A stretch of DNA of 64,000 nucleotides from Caballeronia sp. NK8 (GCF_018408855.1 NZ_AP024322.1:558001-622000); one strand, 5' to 3'. Counted from the first letter of the stretch, positions 8,936 through 18,784 are shown. Notes: generated by a model from the sequence alone, not told the origin. Translations and numbers: made by a program.

Positions 8936-10126
8936 ATGACGAAAGTACTGCGTTTCACCGATCTGATCGCCGAAGGCAAAGTCGCCGGCAAGCGTGTGTT
9001 CATCCGCGCGGATCTCAACGTGCCGCAAGACGATAACGGCAACATCACCGAAGACACGCGCGTGCGCGCCTCGGTCCCGGCGATCAAGGCCGCTCTCGAC
9101 GCGGGCGCGGCCGTGATGGTCACGTCCCATCTGGGCCGCCCGACCGAAGGGCAGTTCAAGCCGGAAGACTCGCTCGCACCGGTCGCGGCGCGTCTGTCGG
9201 AGTTGCTCGGCCGCGATGTGCCGCTCGTCGCCGACTGGGTCGACGGCGTTCAGGTCCAGCCGGGCAATGTCGTGCTGCTGGAAAACTGCCGCTGCAACAA
9301 GGGCGAGAAGAAGAACGACGACGGCCTCGCGCAGAAGCTCGCGAAGCTCTGCGACATCTACGTCAACGACGCATTCGGCACCGCGCACCGCGCCGAAGCC
9401 ACGACGCACGGCATCGCGAAGTACGCGCCTGTCGCGTGCGCCGGCCCGCTGCTGGCCGCCGAACTCGACGCGCTCGGCAAGGCGCTCGGCAACCCGAAGC
9501 GTCCGCTCGTCGCGATCGTCGCGGGCTCGAAGGTGTCGACCAAGCTCACCATCCTGAAGTCGCTCGCCGAGAAGGTCGATCAACTGATCGTCGGCGGCGG
9601 TATCGCGAATACGTTCATGCTGGCGTCGGGCCTCAAGATCGGCAAGTCGCTCGCGGAGGCCGATCTCGTCAATGAGGCGAAGGAGATCATCGAGCAGGCG
9701 CGCACGCGCGGCGCATCGGTGCCGATTCCGAGCGATGTCGTCACCGCGAAGGAATTCGCCCCGACCGCGAAGGCGGAAACCAAGCCCGTCGCGGATGTCG
9801 CCGACGACGACCTGATTCTCGACATCGGCCCGGACACGGCCAAGGCGCTCGCCGCGCAGCTCGAAACGGCCGGCACGATCGTGTGGAACGGCCCGGTCGG
9901 CGTGTTCGAGTTCGACCAGTTCGGCAACGGCACGAAGACGCTCGCGCAGGCGATCGCGGATTCGTCGGCGTTCTCGATCGCGGGCGGCGGCGACACGCTC
10001 GCGGCCATCGCGAAGTACGGCATTCACGACAAGGTGAGCTACATCTCGACCGGCGGCGGCGCGTTCCTGGAGTTCCTGGAGGGCAAGAAGCTGCCTGCGG
10101 TCGAAGTGCTCGAGTCGAGGGCTTAA
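8936..10126 (+). CDS. pgk: Phosphoglycerate kinase
   Basis: Glycolytic and gluconeogenic enzyme, 1,3-bisphosphoglycerate + ADP to 3-phosphoglycerate + ATP, cytoplasmic. The start is the ATG at 8936 ([10 protein letters not shown]), giving the family-typical 396 residues. Seen: [17 protein letters not shown], the substrate-binding SHLGRP, the [13 protein letters not shown] loop, [12 protein letters not shown], and the C-terminal nucleotide-binding GGGDTLAAI and [14 protein letters not shown]. It is the first of three consecutive glycolytic genes (pgk, pyk, fba). Confidence 0.98.
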   Translation: MTKVLRFTDLIAEGKVAGKRVFIRADLNVPQDDNGNITEDTRVRASVPAIKAALDAGAAVMVTSHLGRPTEGQFKPEDSLAPVAARLSELLGRDVPLVADWVDGVQVQPGNVVLLENCRCNKGEKKNDDGLAQKLAKLCDIYVNDAFGTAHRAEATTHGIAKYAPVACAGPLLAAELDALGKALGNPKRPLVAIVAGSKVSTKLTILKSLAEKVDQLIVGGGIANTFMLASGLKIGKSLAEADLVNEAKEIIEQARTRGASVPIPSDVVTAKEFAPTAKAETKPVADVADDDLILDIGPDTAKALAAQLETAGTIVWNGPVGVFEFDQFGNGTKTLAQAIADSSAFSIAGGGDTLAAIAKYGIHDKVSYISTGGGAFLEFLEGKKLPAVEVLESRA

Positions 10127-10130
10127 GGCC

Positions 10131-10475
10131 TTGGCGGCCCGAGGCAATCCGGCGAAAGAAGGAAAGAAAGGCGCGCCAGCAGCCGGCGGCGCGCAGGACG
10201 ATGTGACGCAAGACGCGATCGATGCCGCCGCCGAGGCCGCATTGGCCATCGCGGAAGCGGCGCAACCCGATCCGGCAGTTCCCGAAGGCGAAACCGCAAT
10301 ACCGCAGACGCCTCCGGTCATCATCGGCGGCATGCCCGCCCATGCCCTGAAAGATATCGACAAAGCGACGCCGGCACGAACCGGCGCGCGCGCGCAACCG
10401 GTGAGCAATACCTCATCGCAAGCGCAACGTGCTCGCAGCGTTGTTACGGGCGATCCTACTGAGACGAGGAATTCC
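10131..10475 (+). other. Coding-like open frame in phase with pyk
   Basis: A TTG four bases after the pgk stop opens 115 codons that run without a stop directly into pyk. The translation is Ala/Pro/Glu-rich and hydrophilic (for example QDAIDAAAEAALAIAEAAQP and PPVIIGGMPAHALKDI). This looks more like real protein than the Arg-rich shadow frames common here, at least to about residue 80. The last 30 codons look random. It could be a separate small gene that has lost its stop, an N-terminal extension of pyruvate kinase, or chance. No strong ribosome site was seen at the TTG. Confidence 0.35.
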
Positions 10476-11912
10476 ATGCATCGCGCTACAAAGATTGTTG
10501 CCACCATCGGTCCGGCTTCCACGAGCCCTGACATCCTGCTGCAAATGTTGCAGGCGGGCCTCGACGTCGTACGCTTCAACTTCTCGCACGGCACCGCCGA
10601 CGACCACCGCCAGCGCGCCGAAATCGTTCGCGACGCGGCGCGCCAGGTCGGCCGCGAAGTCGCGATCATGGCGGACCTGCAAGGCCCGAAGATCCGCGTC
10701 GGCAAGTTCGAGAACAACAAGACCATGCTCGTCGCGGGCAACCCGTTCATCCTCGACGCCAACTGCACGCTCGGCAGCAACGAGCGCGTCGGTCTGGACT
10801 ACAAGGATCTGCCGCGCGACCTGCGCGCGGGCGACGTGCTGCTGCTCAACGACGGCCTCATCGTGCTGGACGTGACGCGCGTGATCGGCGAGGAAATCCA
10901 CACCATCGTGAAGGTCGGCGGCGAGCTGTCCAATAACAAGGGCATCAACCGCCAGGGCGGCGGGCTGACTGCGCCCGCGCTGACCGAAAAGGACATGGAG
11001 GACATCAAGACGGCGATGTCCCTCGGCGCGGACTTCGTTGCGGTGTCGTTCCCGAAGAACGCGACCGACATGGAAATGGCGCGGCAACTGGCGAACATCG
11101 CGGGCGCACCGTACGGCATCAAGCCGAAGATGATCGCGAAGATCGAGCGCGCCGAGGCCATCCCGGCGCTGCAGGGCATTCTCGACGCATCCGACGGCAT
11201 CATGGTCGCGCGCGGCGATCTCGCGGTGGAAGTGGGCAACGCGGCGGTGCCGGCGCTGCAAAAGCGCATGATCCGCATGGCGCGCGAGTCGAACAAGCTC
11301 GTGATCACCGCCACGCAGATGATGGAATCGATGATCCACGCGCCCGTGCCGACGCGCGCGGAAGTGTCGGACGTGGCGAACGCCGTGCTCGACGGCACCG
11401 ACGCCGTGATGCTTTCCGCCGAAACCGCCGCCGGCAAATACCCGGTGACGACCATCGAAACGATGGCGGCCATCTGCGTCGAAGCGGAGAAGTCGGAAGA
11501 GTCGCAGCTCGATCGCGATTTCCTCGACCGCACGTTCACGCGCATCGACCAGTCCATCGCGATGGGCGCGCTTTTCACCGCGTTCCATCTGGGCGCGAAG
11601 GCGGTGGTCGCGTTGACGGAATCCGGCTCGACGGCGCTGTGGATGTCGCGTCACTGGACCCACGTGCCGATCTTCGCGCTGACGCCGCGCGTGTCGAGCG
11701 AGCGCACGATGTCGCTGTACCGCAACGTGACGCCGCTGCACGTCGATACCAACATGGACCGCGACGCCGCGCTGAATCAGGCGCTCGAAGTGGTCGTGTC
11801 GAAGGGTTATGCGGCGCGCGGCGACATGGTCGTGCTGACCGTCGGCGAGCCGATGGGTCAGGCGGGCGGCACCAACACGCTGAAGATCGTGCGTGTCGGC
11901 GACCATATCTGA
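10476..11912 (+). CDS. pyk: Pyruvate kinase
   Basis: Final step of glycolysis, phosphoenolpyruvate + ADP to pyruvate + ATP. The 478 residues match type II bacterial enzymes. Seen: the N-terminal HRATKIVATIGPAS, RFNFSHGTADDH, the K+/ADP site ADLQGPKIRVG, the metal and substrate signature KPKMIAKIERAEAI, VARGDLAVEVG and TATQMMESM. The ATG at 10476 is chosen because family members begin (M)(H)RATKIVATIGP, and GACGAGGA lies just upstream. An in-phase open frame precedes it (see 10131-10475). Confidence 0.97.
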   Translation: MHRATKIVATIGPASTSPDILLQMLQAGLDVVRFNFSHGTADDHRQRAEIVRDAARQVGREVAIMADLQGPKIRVGKFENNKTMLVAGNPFILDANCTLGSNERVGLDYKDLPRDLRAGDVLLLNDGLIVLDVTRVIGEEIHTIVKVGGELSNNKGINRQGGGLTAPALTEKDMEDIKTAMSLGADFVAVSFPKNATDMEMARQLANIAGAPYGIKPKMIAKIERAEAIPALQGILDASDGIMVARGDLAVEVGNAAVPALQKRMIRMARESNKLVITATQMMESMIHAPVPTRAEVSDVANAVLDGTDAVMLSAETAAGKYPVTTIETMAAICVEAEKSEESQLDRDFLDRTFTRIDQSIAMGALFTAFHLGAKAVVALTESGSTALWMSRHWTHVPIFALTPRVSSERTMSLYRNVTPLHVDTNMDRDAALNQALEVVVSKGYAARGDMVVLTVGEPMGQAGGTNTLKIVRVGDHI

Positions 11913-11938
11913 CCGTCGTCAGTAATAACGAGAAAGAT

Positions 11939-11962
11939 GCGCGGTCAAGGGCCGCGCGGTTT
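11939..11962 (+). terminator. Weak hairpin after pyk
   Basis: GCGCGG and CCGCGC arms (11939-11944 and 11952-11957) with a 7-base loop, followed by GGTTTG. It may be a partial terminator between pyk and fba; the T run is poor. Confidence 0.35.
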
Positions 11963-12132
11963 GTCGCAGTTCCGTGAGCGCTCGCCGTGCCGGCAACGGC
12001 GAGCGCCACAACGAGCGCGCAGGACGACGCAGCTTGCCGGCGTCAGTCCAAGCAACGATTAAGCCGAAAACCGCCCGAGAGCGGAATCGAGCGCGCTGCA
12101 GAATTCGTTTCACATCATGGAGTTTCACCACA

Positions 12133-13197
12133 ATGCCTCTCGTATCAATGCGTCAACTGCTGGATCACGCAGCCGAACACAGCTACGGCCTCCCGGCATT
12201 CAACGTCAACAATCTGGAACAGGTGCAGGCGATCATGGCGGCCGCGCACGAAGTGAACGCGCCCGTCATCATGCAGGCGTCGGCAGGCGCGCGTAAGTAC
12301 GCGGGCGAAGCGTTCCTGCGCCATCTGATCGAAGCGGCGGTCGAGTCGTATCCGCATATTCCGGTCGTGATGCATCAGGATCACGGCCAGTCGCCGGCGG
12401 TGTGCATGGCCGCGATCCGCTCCGGCTTCACCAGCGTGATGATGGACGGCTCGCTCGAAGCCGACGGCAAGACGGTGGCGTCGTACGAGTACAACGTCGC
12501 CGTGTCGAAGCAGGTCGTCGAGTTTTCGCATTCGATCGGCGTCACGGTCGAAGCGGAACTGGGCGTGCTCGGCTCGCTCGAAACCATGAAGGGCGACAAG
12601 GAAGACGGCCACGGCGCCGAAGGCACGATGACGCGCGAGCAGCTTCTGACCGACGTCGAGCAGGCCGCCGACTTCGTCAAGCAGACGCAGTGCGATGCCC
12701 TGGCGATCGCCATCGGCACGTCGCACGGCGCGTACAAGTTCTCGAAGAAGCCCACGGGCGATATTCTCGCGATCGACCGCATCCGCGAAATCCACCAGCG
12801 CATTCCGAACACGCATCTCGTGATGCACGGTTCGTCGTCGGTGCCGCAGGAACTGCTCGCGGAAATCCGCGAATTCGGCGGCGACATGAAGGAAACCTAC
12901 GGCGTGCCGGTCGAAGAGATTCAGGAAGGCATCAAGCACGGCGTGCGCAAGGTGAACATCGACACTGATCTGCGCCTCGCGATCACCGGCGCGATCCGCC
13001 GCTATCTGTTCGAAAATCCGTCGAAGTTCGACCCGCGCGATTACCTGAAGCCCGCGCGCGAGGCGGCGAAGGAAATCTGCCGTCAGCGCTACATGCAGTT
13101 CGGCTGCGAAGGCATGGCCGGCAAGATCAAGCCGGTTTCGCTCGACAAGATCGCCGAGAAGTACAAGTCCGGCGCACTCGCGCAGATCGTGAAATAA
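12133..13197 (+). CDS. fba: Class II fructose-bisphosphate aldolase (Calvin/glycolysis type)
   Basis: Zinc-dependent aldolase, fructose 1,6-bisphosphate to dihydroxyacetone phosphate + glyceraldehyde 3-phosphate. The 354-residue length is usual for the family. Seen: [17 protein letters not shown], the zinc histidines in [11 protein letters not shown], the ELGVLGSLE motif, [26 protein letters not shown] and the phosphate-binding [10 protein letters not shown]. The ATG at 12133 follows TGGAG; the 53-codon upstream extension is Arg-rich and rejected. A good hairpin terminator follows the stop. Confidence 0.97.
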   Translation: MPLVSMRQLLDHAAEHSYGLPAFNVNNLEQVQAIMAAAHEVNAPVIMQASAGARKYAGEAFLRHLIEAAVESYPHIPVVMHQDHGQSPAVCMAAIRSGFTSVMMDGSLEADGKTVASYEYNVAVSKQVVEFSHSIGVTVEAELGVLGSLETMKGDKEDGHGAEGTMTREQLLTDVEQAADFVKQTQCDALAIAIGTSHGAYKFSKKPTGDILAIDRIREIHQRIPNTHLVMHGSSSVPQELLAEIREFGGDMKETYGVPVEEIQEGIKHGVRKVNIDTDLRLAITGAIRRYLFENPSKFDPRDYLKPAREAAKEICRQRYMQFGCEGMAGKIKPVSLDKIAEKYKSGALAQIVK

Positions 13198-13225
13198 AGC
13201 GCGGTCGATTTGTAAAGTAAAATCA

Positions 13226-13264
13226 ACGGGTTCCGGGTTCGGAGCCCGTTCGCGTTTCTTTTCC
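13226..13264 (+). terminator. Rho-independent terminator after fba
   Basis: A 10-pair stem with one G-U (ACGGGTTCCG at 13226-13235 and CGGAGCCCGT at 13240-13249) and a GGTT loop, followed by a T-rich tract ending TTTCTTTTCC. Confidence 0.65.
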
Positions 13265-13315
13265 CCGCGCCAGAGGTCCGAGCGCGGGTTTCACCATTTC
13301 AGTCCTTCTCGGTAC

Positions 13316-14212
13316 ATGACGATGTCCACGCTATACGAATCCACGATCAAATCGCTGCCGCTGCTCGGCCGCGGCAAGGTCCGCGACAATTACGCAGTCG
13401 GTCAGGACAAGCTCCTGATCGTGACGACCGACCGCCTTTCCGCATTCGATGTCGTCATGGGCGAGCCGATTCCGAACAAGGGCCGCGTGCTCAACACGAT
13501 GGCCGATTTCTGGTTCGAGAAGCTCTGGCACATCGTGCCGAACCACAACACGGGCGTCGATCCTTCGACCGTCGTAGCCGCCGACGAAGTCGAACAGGTG
13601 AAGGGCCGCGCGGTCGTCGTGAAGCGTCTGGAACCGATTCTCGTCGAAGCCGTGGTGCGCGGCTATCTCGCGGGCAGCGGCTGGAAGGACTATCAGGCGA
13701 CCGGTTCCGTGTGCGGCGTCCAATTGCCGCCGGGCCTGCAGAACGCGCAGAAGCTGCCCGAGCCCATTTTCACGCCGGCGGCGAAGGCCGAAATGGGCCA
13801 TCACGACGAAAACATCACCTACGATGAGATGGAGCGCCGCATCGGCACCGAGCTGTCGGCGACGATCAAGCGCATCTCCATCCAGTTGTACAAGGAAGCG
13901 GCCGAGTACGCGGCGACGCGCGGCATCATCATCGCGGATACGAAGTTCGAATTCGGTCTCGACAACAAGGGCGAGCTGTATCTGATGGACGAAGTGCTGA
14001 CCGCCGATTCGTCGCGCTTCTGGCCCGCGGACGGCTATCAGGTCGGTACGAACCCGCCGTCGTTCGACAAGCAGTTCGTGCGCGACTGGCTCGAAACGCA
14101 GACGTGGAAGAAGGAGCCGCCCGCGCCGAAGCTGCCGGACGACGTGATCGCGAAGACGTCGGAGAAGTATCAGGAAGCGCTTCAGCGTTTGACCGGCAAG
14201 ACGCTCGACTAA
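13316..14212 (+). CDS. purC: Phosphoribosylaminoimidazole-succinocarboxamide synthase (SAICAR synthase)
   Basis: Purine synthesis: carboxyaminoimidazole ribotide + aspartate + ATP to SAICAR. The 298-residue length is of the longer yeast-like type usual in Burkholderia. Seen: [14 protein letters not shown] (nucleotide loop), [19 protein letters not shown], the [13 protein letters not shown] motif, IADTKFEFG and [13 protein letters not shown]. The first ATG at 13316 and a second two codons later are equally plausible. It leads a purC-purE-purK set, with 18 bases to purE. Confidence 0.96.
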   Translation: MTMSTLYESTIKSLPLLGRGKVRDNYAVGQDKLLIVTTDRLSAFDVVMGEPIPNKGRVLNTMADFWFEKLWHIVPNHNTGVDPSTVVAADEVEQVKGRAVVVKRLEPILVEAVVRGYLAGSGWKDYQATGSVCGVQLPPGLQNAQKLPEPIFTPAAKAEMGHHDENITYDEMERRIGTELSATIKRISIQLYKEAAEYAATRGIIIADTKFEFGLDNKGELYLMDEVLTADSSRFWPADGYQVGTNPPSFDKQFVRDWLETQTWKKEPPAPKLPDDVIAKTSEKYQEALQRLTGKTLD

Positions 14213-14230
14213 GCAGAGGAAAGCAGTTCG

Positions 14231-14743
14231 ATGACCAAGGCAGCGCACACGCATGAAACGCCGCTCGTCGGCGTGTTGATGGGTTCCAGCTCCGACTGGG
14301 ACGTGATGAAGAACGCGGTCGCGATTCTTCAGGAATTCGGCGTGCCGTACGAGGCGAAAGTCGTCTCGGCGCATCGCATGCCGGACGAGATGTTCGCCTA
14401 CGCCGAAAGCGCGCGTGAGCGCGGCGTGCGCGCGATCATCGCGGGCGCGGGCGGCGCGGCGCATCTGCCGGGCATGCTCGCCGCGAAGACCACGGTGCCG
14501 GTGCTCGGCGTGCCGGTGGCGAGCAAGTATCTGAAGGGCGTCGATTCGCTGCATTCGATCGTGCAGATGCCCAAGGGCGTGCCGGTCGCGACCTTCGCCA
14601 TCGGCGAGGCGGGCGCGGCGAACGCGGCGCTGTTCGCGGTGTCGCTGCTGAGCGTGACGGACGCCCGTTACGCGGAGGCGCTCGCCGCGTTTCGCGTGAA
14701 GCAGAATCAGGCGGCGCGGGACATGGCGCTGCCGCCGCTCTGA
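14231..14743 (+). CDS. purE: N5-carboxyaminoimidazole ribonucleotide mutase
   Basis: Converts N5-CAIR made by PurK into CAIR in purine synthesis. The 170 residues contain [14 protein letters not shown], the SAHRMPDEM catalytic-histidine region, [16 protein letters not shown] and the PVLGVPV stretch, all typical of class I PurE. The start at 14231 follows AGAGGAAAG. It lies between purC and purK on the same strand. Confidence 0.97.
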   Translation: MTKAAHTHETPLVGVLMGSSSDWDVMKNAVAILQEFGVPYEAKVVSAHRMPDEMFAYAESARERGVRAIIAGAGGAAHLPGMLAAKTTVPVLGVPVASKYLKGVDSLHSIVQMPKGVPVATFAIGEAGAANAALFAVSLLSVTDARYAEALAAFRVKQNQAARDMALPPL

Positions 14744-14810
14744 TGGCCCGGCGCGCGGACCGCGCGTCGCTCCATCGCCGATGCCCACAGCCAGCCACCC
14801 AAGCCCCACG

Positions 14811-15998
14811 ATGAACCCACACAACTCCCCGATTTCTCCCATCCTGCCGGGCGCGTGGCTCGGCATGGTCGGCGGCGGCCAGCTTGGCCGCATGTTCTGC
14901 TTCGCCGCGCAATCGATGGGCTATCGCGTCGCCGTCCTCGATCCGGACGAGACGAGCCCCGCGGGCGCGGTCGCGGATCGCCATATCCGCGCCGCCTACG
15001 ACGATAAAAACGCGCTCACCGAACTCGGCCGCTTGTGCGCGGCGATATCGACTGAGTTCGAGAACGTGCCGGCTGCGAGTCTCGAATTTCTCGCGTCGTG
15101 CACGTTCGTCAGTCCGGCTGCGGCCTGCGTGGCGATCGCGCAGGACCGCGTCGCGGAAAAGCGCTTCATCGCGGCATCAGGCGTGCCGGTCGCGCCGCAT
15201 GTCGTGATCGAATCGGCGCAGGCGCTCGCCGCGCTCCCCGATGAGAAGATCGCGGCCGTGCTGCCGGGCATTCTCAAGACCGCGCGCCTCGGCTACGACG
15301 GCAAGGGGCAGTTGAGCGTGCGCAATGTCGCGGACGTGCGCAACGCGTATGCGTCGCTCGCGGGTGTGCCGTGCGTGCTGGAAAAGCGCATGCCGCTCAA
15401 GTACGAAGTCTCCGTGCTGATCGCGCGCGGCGGCGACGGCAAGTCCGCCGTGTTCCCGCTCGCGCAGAACGTACACGTGAACGGCATTCTGGCGAAGACG
15501 GTCGTGCCCGCGCCGGACGCATCGGACGCGCTGGTCGCGCAGGCGCAGGACGCCGCGCTCACCATCGCGGCGAAGCTCGGTTATGTCGGCGTGCTGTGCG
15601 TCGAATTCTTCGTGCTGGAAGACGGCACGCTCATCGCCAATGAAATGGCGCCGCGTCCGCACAATTCCGGCCACTACACGGTGGATGCCTGCGCGACGAG
15701 CCAGTTCGAGCAACAGGTCCGCGCGATGACCGGCATGCCGCTCGGCGACACGCGCCAGCATTCGCCCGCCGCGATGCTGAACCTGCTCGGCGATATCTGG
15801 TTCGATGGCAACAAGGCGCGCGCGCCCGCCTGGACGGAAGTCGCCGCGATGCCATCGGCGCGGCTGCACCTGTACGGCAAGGAAGAGGCGCGCCGGGGCC
15901 GCAAGATGGGCCACATCAACTTCACGGCGGCGACGCTCGAAGAAGCGCGCACGGCGGCGCGCGACTGCGCGCGCATGCTGCATATCCCGCTCGACTGA
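14811..15998 (+). CDS. purK: 5-(Carboxyamino)imidazole ribonucleotide synthase
   Basis: ATP-grasp enzyme that carboxylates aminoimidazole ribotide with bicarbonate, paired with PurE. Seen: [18 protein letters not shown] at the N-terminus, [13 protein letters not shown] (ATP lid), [35 protein letters not shown] and GHINFTA at the end. The ATG at 14811 (MNPHNSP) is preferred, but the in-frame ATG at 14781 (10 residues longer) is possible; neither has a clear ribosome site. The gene sits 19 bases upstream of sua5. Confidence 0.95.
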   Translation: MNPHNSPISPILPGAWLGMVGGGQLGRMFCFAAQSMGYRVAVLDPDETSPAGAVADRHIRAAYDDKNALTELGRLCAAISTEFENVPAASLEFLASCTFVSPAAACVAIAQDRVAEKRFIAASGVPVAPHVVIESAQALAALPDEKIAAVLPGILKTARLGYDGKGQLSVRNVADVRNAYASLAGVPCVLEKRMPLKYEVSVLIARGGDGKSAVFPLAQNVHVNGILAKTVVPAPDASDALVAQAQDAALTIAAKLGYVGVLCVEFFVLEDGTLIANEMAPRPHNSGHYTVDACATSQFEQQVRAMTGMPLGDTRQHSPAAMLNLLGDIWFDGNKARAPAWTEVAAMPSARLHLYGKEEARRGRKMGHINFTAATLEEARTAARDCARMLHIPLD

Positions 15999-16017
15999 GT
16001 TTTTTGCCGTAGAAGCA

Positions 16018-17049
16018 ATGACCATCATCTATCCGAGCGTCGCGCAGATCGACGAAGCCGCCGCCTTGCTCGATGCCGGCGAACTCGTCGCGTTTCCGAC
16101 CGAAACGGTCTACGGACTCGGCGGCGACGCCGAGAGTCCGGACGCCATCGCACGCATCTACGCGGCGAAGGGCCGGCCGGCGAATCATCCGGTGATCGTG
16201 CATCTCGCGCCCGAGGCCGATCCGGGCTACTGGGTGCGCGAGCTGCCTGCCGATGCGCACAAGCTCATCGATGCGTTCTGGCCCGGGCCTTTGACGCTGA
16301 TCCTCAAGCGCGCGGCGCATATTCCGGCGGCGGTGAGCGGCGGACAGGATTCGGTGGGCGTACGCTGCCCGTCGCATCCGGTCGCGCAGCAGTTGCTGTC
16401 GGCGTTTCATGCGCTTCGTCTGGGTAGCGGCAAGCAGGGCGGCGTGGCGGGGCCTTCGGCCAACCGGTTCGGCCATGTCAGCCCGACGACCGCGCAGCAC
16501 GTGCGCGATGAGTTCGGCAGCGCGGTGCATGTGCTCGATGGCGGGGCGGCGGATGTCGGCATCGAATCGACGATTCTGGATCTGTCGCGCGGTTTTCCCG
16601 CGTTGTTGCGGCCGGGGCATGTGAGTCCGCAGCAGATCGCGGACGTGATCGGGATTGCGCCGCGTTTGCCGGATGGATCGGACGCGACGGCGCCACGCGC
16701 GTCAGGGACCTTGAAGGCGCATTACGCGCCGCGCACGCCGCTCGCGCTGCTGCCGTTCGAAACGATCGAACCGCTGATCGCCGCGCAGGATCGGGCGAGC
16801 GGGAAGAAGATCGCGCTGGTCGCGCGGGCATCGCGGGCGGGCGAGTGGGCGCACGCGGCGAACGTGCATTTCGTGGCCGCGCCGGAAGATCCGCAGAGTT
16901 ATGCGCGTGATTTGTATGGTTTGTTGCGCGCGCTGGATCGGGCGAATGTCGAGCGGATTCTGATCGAGCGGTTGCCGGCGACGGTGGAGTGGATCGCGGT
17001 GAATGATCGGCTGGGGAGGGCTGCGGCGGCGTTTGAGGCGGAGGAGTGA
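16018..17049 (+). CDS. L-threonylcarbamoyladenylate synthase (Sua5/TsaC, long form)
   Basis: Makes threonylcarbamoyl-AMP from threonine, bicarbonate and ATP for the universal tRNA modification t6A37. The 343 residues comprise a YrdC domain (AFPTETVYGLGGDAE, KGRPANHPVIVHL, FWPGPLTLIL, GPSANRFGHVSPT) and a C-terminal Sua5 domain beginning around ASGTLKAHYAPRTPL. So it is the two-domain Sua5 form rather than the short TsaC. The ATG at 16018 is chosen because the upstream extension overlaps purK and does not look like protein. It is the last gene of the purCEK run and is followed by a toxin-antitoxin pair. Confidence 0.93.
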   Translation: MTIIYPSVAQIDEAAALLDAGELVAFPTETVYGLGGDAESPDAIARIYAAKGRPANHPVIVHLAPEADPGYWVRELPADAHKLIDAFWPGPLTLILKRAAHIPAAVSGGQDSVGVRCPSHPVAQQLLSAFHALRLGSGKQGGVAGPSANRFGHVSPTTAQHVRDEFGSAVHVLDGGAADVGIESTILDLSRGFPALLRPGHVSPQQIADVIGIAPRLPDGSDATAPRASGTLKAHYAPRTPLALLPFETIEPLIAAQDRASGKKIALVARASRAGEWAHAANVHFVAAPEDPQSYARDLYGLLRALDRANVERILIERLPATVEWIAVNDRLGRAAAAFEAEE

Positions 17050-17064
17050 GGATGTGTTCGGTTG

Positions 17065-17080
17065 CAAAAGGTTGCTTTTG
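17065..17080 (+). promoter_or_regulatory. Palindrome before the toxin-antitoxin pair (candidate operator)
   Basis: CAAAAG-GTTG-CTTTTG, perfect 6-base arms, 39 bases before the antitoxin ATG. Type II antitoxins commonly repress through such sites. No binding evidence is available. Confidence 0.45.
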
Positions 17081-17119
17081 GTCGCACAATAAACCACTTA
17101 TGCAACCGGGAGACCCGAC

Positions 17120-17341
17120 ATGGCCGTAGCACTCAAACTCTCCGACGAACTCGTCGAAATCGCGAAACCGCACGCGGCGGCAATGCATCGCTCTGTGCCG
17201 AAGCAGATCGAACACTGGGCACGGCTTGGAAAGGCCGTCGAAGAAAACCCGGAACTTCCCGTTCAGTTCATCAAGGACACGCTTCTCGCAGTCGAGGAGG
17301 CCAAAGCAGGTCAAGTTTCGGACTATCAGTTTGCTTCGTGA
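17120..17341 (+). CDS. ParD-like antitoxin
   Basis: A 73-residue protein that resembles the ParD-like antitoxin family. An N-terminal ribbon/helix region (MAVALKLSDELVEIAKPHAA) is followed by RSVPKQIEHWARLGKAVEENP and a C-terminal acidic helix that would contact the toxin. It likely neutralises the protein encoded next and represses the pair through its own DNA-binding domain. A GGGAG ribosome site precedes the ATG. Its TGA overlaps a GTG in the frame of the toxin, a sign of coupling. The family call is from pattern only. Confidence 0.75.
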   Translation: MAVALKLSDELVEIAKPHAAAMHRSVPKQIEHWARLGKAVEENPELPVQFIKDTLLAVEEAKAGQVSDYQFAS

Positions 17342-17346
17342 CGTCG

Positions 17347-17613
17347 ATGAAAGTCGTCGCTACGCCGACCTTCGAGAGGGCGGCCAAGAAACTGCATGCA
17401 CGCGACAGAAAGGTTCTCGACGAAGCAGTGCGTGAGATTCTCGCAGCGCCTGATGTGGGCGTCGCGAAGAAGGGCGATCTCGCGGGTGTCTTTGTTCACA
17501 AGTTCAAGCTGAACAAGCAGGAAACCTTGCTCTCCTACGAGTTCTCGGCGTCGACCATTGTGCTTCTGAGCATCGGCTCGCACGAGAACTTCTACCGCGA
17601 CCTGAAGCGTTGA
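17347..17613 (+). CDS. RelE/ParE-superfamily toxin
   Basis: An 88-residue protein with the RelE/ParE-type layout: MKVVATPTFERAAKKLHARD, a helical region (LDEAVREILAAPDVG), KKGDLAGVFVHKFK, then the strands LLSYEFSASTIVLLSIGSHENFY. RelE-type members cleave mRNA at the ribosome and ParE-type members poison gyrase; which applies here cannot be read from the sequence. A GTG at 17338 overlapping the antitoxin stop is an alternative start. A perfect hairpin lies six bases after the stop. Confidence 0.78.
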   Translation: MKVVATPTFERAAKKLHARDRKVLDEAVREILAAPDVGVAKKGDLAGVFVHKFKLNKQETLLSYEFSASTIVLLSIGSHENFYRDLKR

Positions 17614-17618
17614 TGATT

Positions 17619-17655
17619 GCCGCCCGGCTGATCCGCAGCCGGGCGGCTTCTCTCG
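17619..17655 (+). terminator. Strong hairpin after the toxin gene
   Basis: Perfect 11-base arms (GCCGCCCGGCT at 17619-17629, AGCCGGGCGGC at 17637-17647), a 7-base loop, then TTCTCTCG. It probably ends the forward transcript and may also limit the convergent reverse-strand GDSL transcript. Confidence 0.6.
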
Positions 17656-17674
17656 TCAAACCGCCAGTCGCCCC

Positions 17675-18784
17675 TTACTTCCCCAACCCCGATTTCGCAA
17701 TCGTCTGCTCCGCCGTCTGCGCATAGAGCGCATGCAGATGCGTCGTCGGGTGCACGGTATCGGCGTACATGTACGTCTGATCCGCGCCTGCAACCGTCAA
17801 CGTCTGCGGCGAGCAGAACAGCGAGGTCGCGAAAGCCTGCGGATTCGGTTCGCCGAACTTCTGCGCCGCCGCGGCCATCGCCTGCAGATTGCATCCCGTG
17901 CCCGTATTCGACACCGTGAAGCCGAACTGCGCGAAATTCGCCGTGATATTGGCGAGCGTCGGAACGATGTCGAGGTAAATGACCTTCGACATCAGCCCGC
18001 TTTTCGTCAGCGCAGCCGCAAGCGCCTGGTTGAACCCGAGCGACGCTTGCGAGAGCAGCGCGCGCGTCTGGGCGTTGCTCATCATGCCCTGCGGCGTCGT
18101 GCCGATATCGGGCACGTTCGACACCAGCACATGCGTCGCGCCGCTCTGAACGACCTTGCCGATCACGCCCGCCAGATCGATCGCCGCCTGGCCGATCGCG
18201 GCAGTGGCCGTGGCAGGCGTCATCTGGCCGCTCTGGACCGCGGTGAGGTTGAACAGGATATCGTTCGCGCCGCCGTTGATGATGACGAGCTGATTCGCAT
18301 TGAAACTGCCGTGCGCGGACAGATAATTCGACACCTGCGTGACGACCGGAACCGTCAGCGCCTGCGTGTAGTTGGCGGGATCGGTGGTCGCATGGCCGAT
18401 GCCGATCGGATTGGTCACGCGCGAGCCGCCCTGCGCGTAGCCGAGACCGCCTTGCGGAGTGGGCGGCACGCCGAAGCCGCCGGTCATCGCGGGCGCCAGC
18501 GTATCGCCGTAATACTGCGCGACGTTCTGCACCCAGACCTGGCCCGGATTCGTCGTGAAGCGGCCGCCGCCGAAGTTCGCCGCCGCGACCGGCGCATACG
18601 TGCCGACATCGGACAGGCTGTCGCCGAAGGACACCACCTGCAGCTTGACGCCGCCCGGCGGCGTGGAATTGTTGTTGTCGTCACCGCCGCCGCCGCACGC
18701 GGCGAGCAGGGCAAAGGCCGCGCTGGCGGTCGCGACTTGAGCAAAGCGCACCAGTGCGGCGCGCGTCGAGCGTTGCTTGTTCAT
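17675..18784 (-). CDS. SGNH/GDSL-type esterase lipoprotein
   Basis: Predicted outer-membrane or periplasmic lipoprotein esterase. Residues 1-30 form a lipoprotein signal with the lipobox LLAAC, then a Gly/Asp/Asn-rich tether. The GDSL blocks are FGDSLSDVGTY (nucleophile Ser), the glycine block, INGGANDILFN (block III Asn) and DTVHPTTHLHALYA (block V Asp/His), so the catalytic set is complete. Length is 369 residues. The substrate is unknown; related Burkholderia and Ralstonia proteins act on esters or polymers. GGGAGA precedes the ATG at 18784. It converges with the toxin gene across a hairpin. Confidence 0.88.
   Translation of the reverse strand: MNKQRSTRAALVRFAQVATASAAFALLAACGGGGDDNNNSTPPGGVKLQVVSFGDSLSDVGTYAPVAAANFGGGRFTTNPGQVWVQNVAQYYGDTLAPAMTGGFGVPPTPQGGLGYAQGGSRVTNPIGIGHATTDPANYTQALTVPVVTQVSNYLSAHGSFNANQLVIINGGANDILFNLTAVQSGQMTPATATAAIGQAAIDLAGVIGKVVQSGATHVLVSNVPDIGTTPQGMMSNAQTRALLSQASLGFNQALAAALTKSGLMSKVIYLDIVPTLANITANFAQFGFTVSNTGTGCNLQAMAAAAQKFGEPNPQAFATSLFCSPQTLTVAGADQTYMYADTVHPTTHLHALYAQTAEQTIAKSGLGK

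Noticed and set aside
8915..10780. A 621-codon reverse-strand frame opposite pgk
   Set aside because: Low-complexity Arg-rich translation, antisense to a complete phosphoglycerate kinase.
11974..12132. N-terminal extension of fructose-bisphosphate aldolase
   Set aside because: Arg-rich, not conserved in type, and a ribosome site precedes the internal ATG at 12133.
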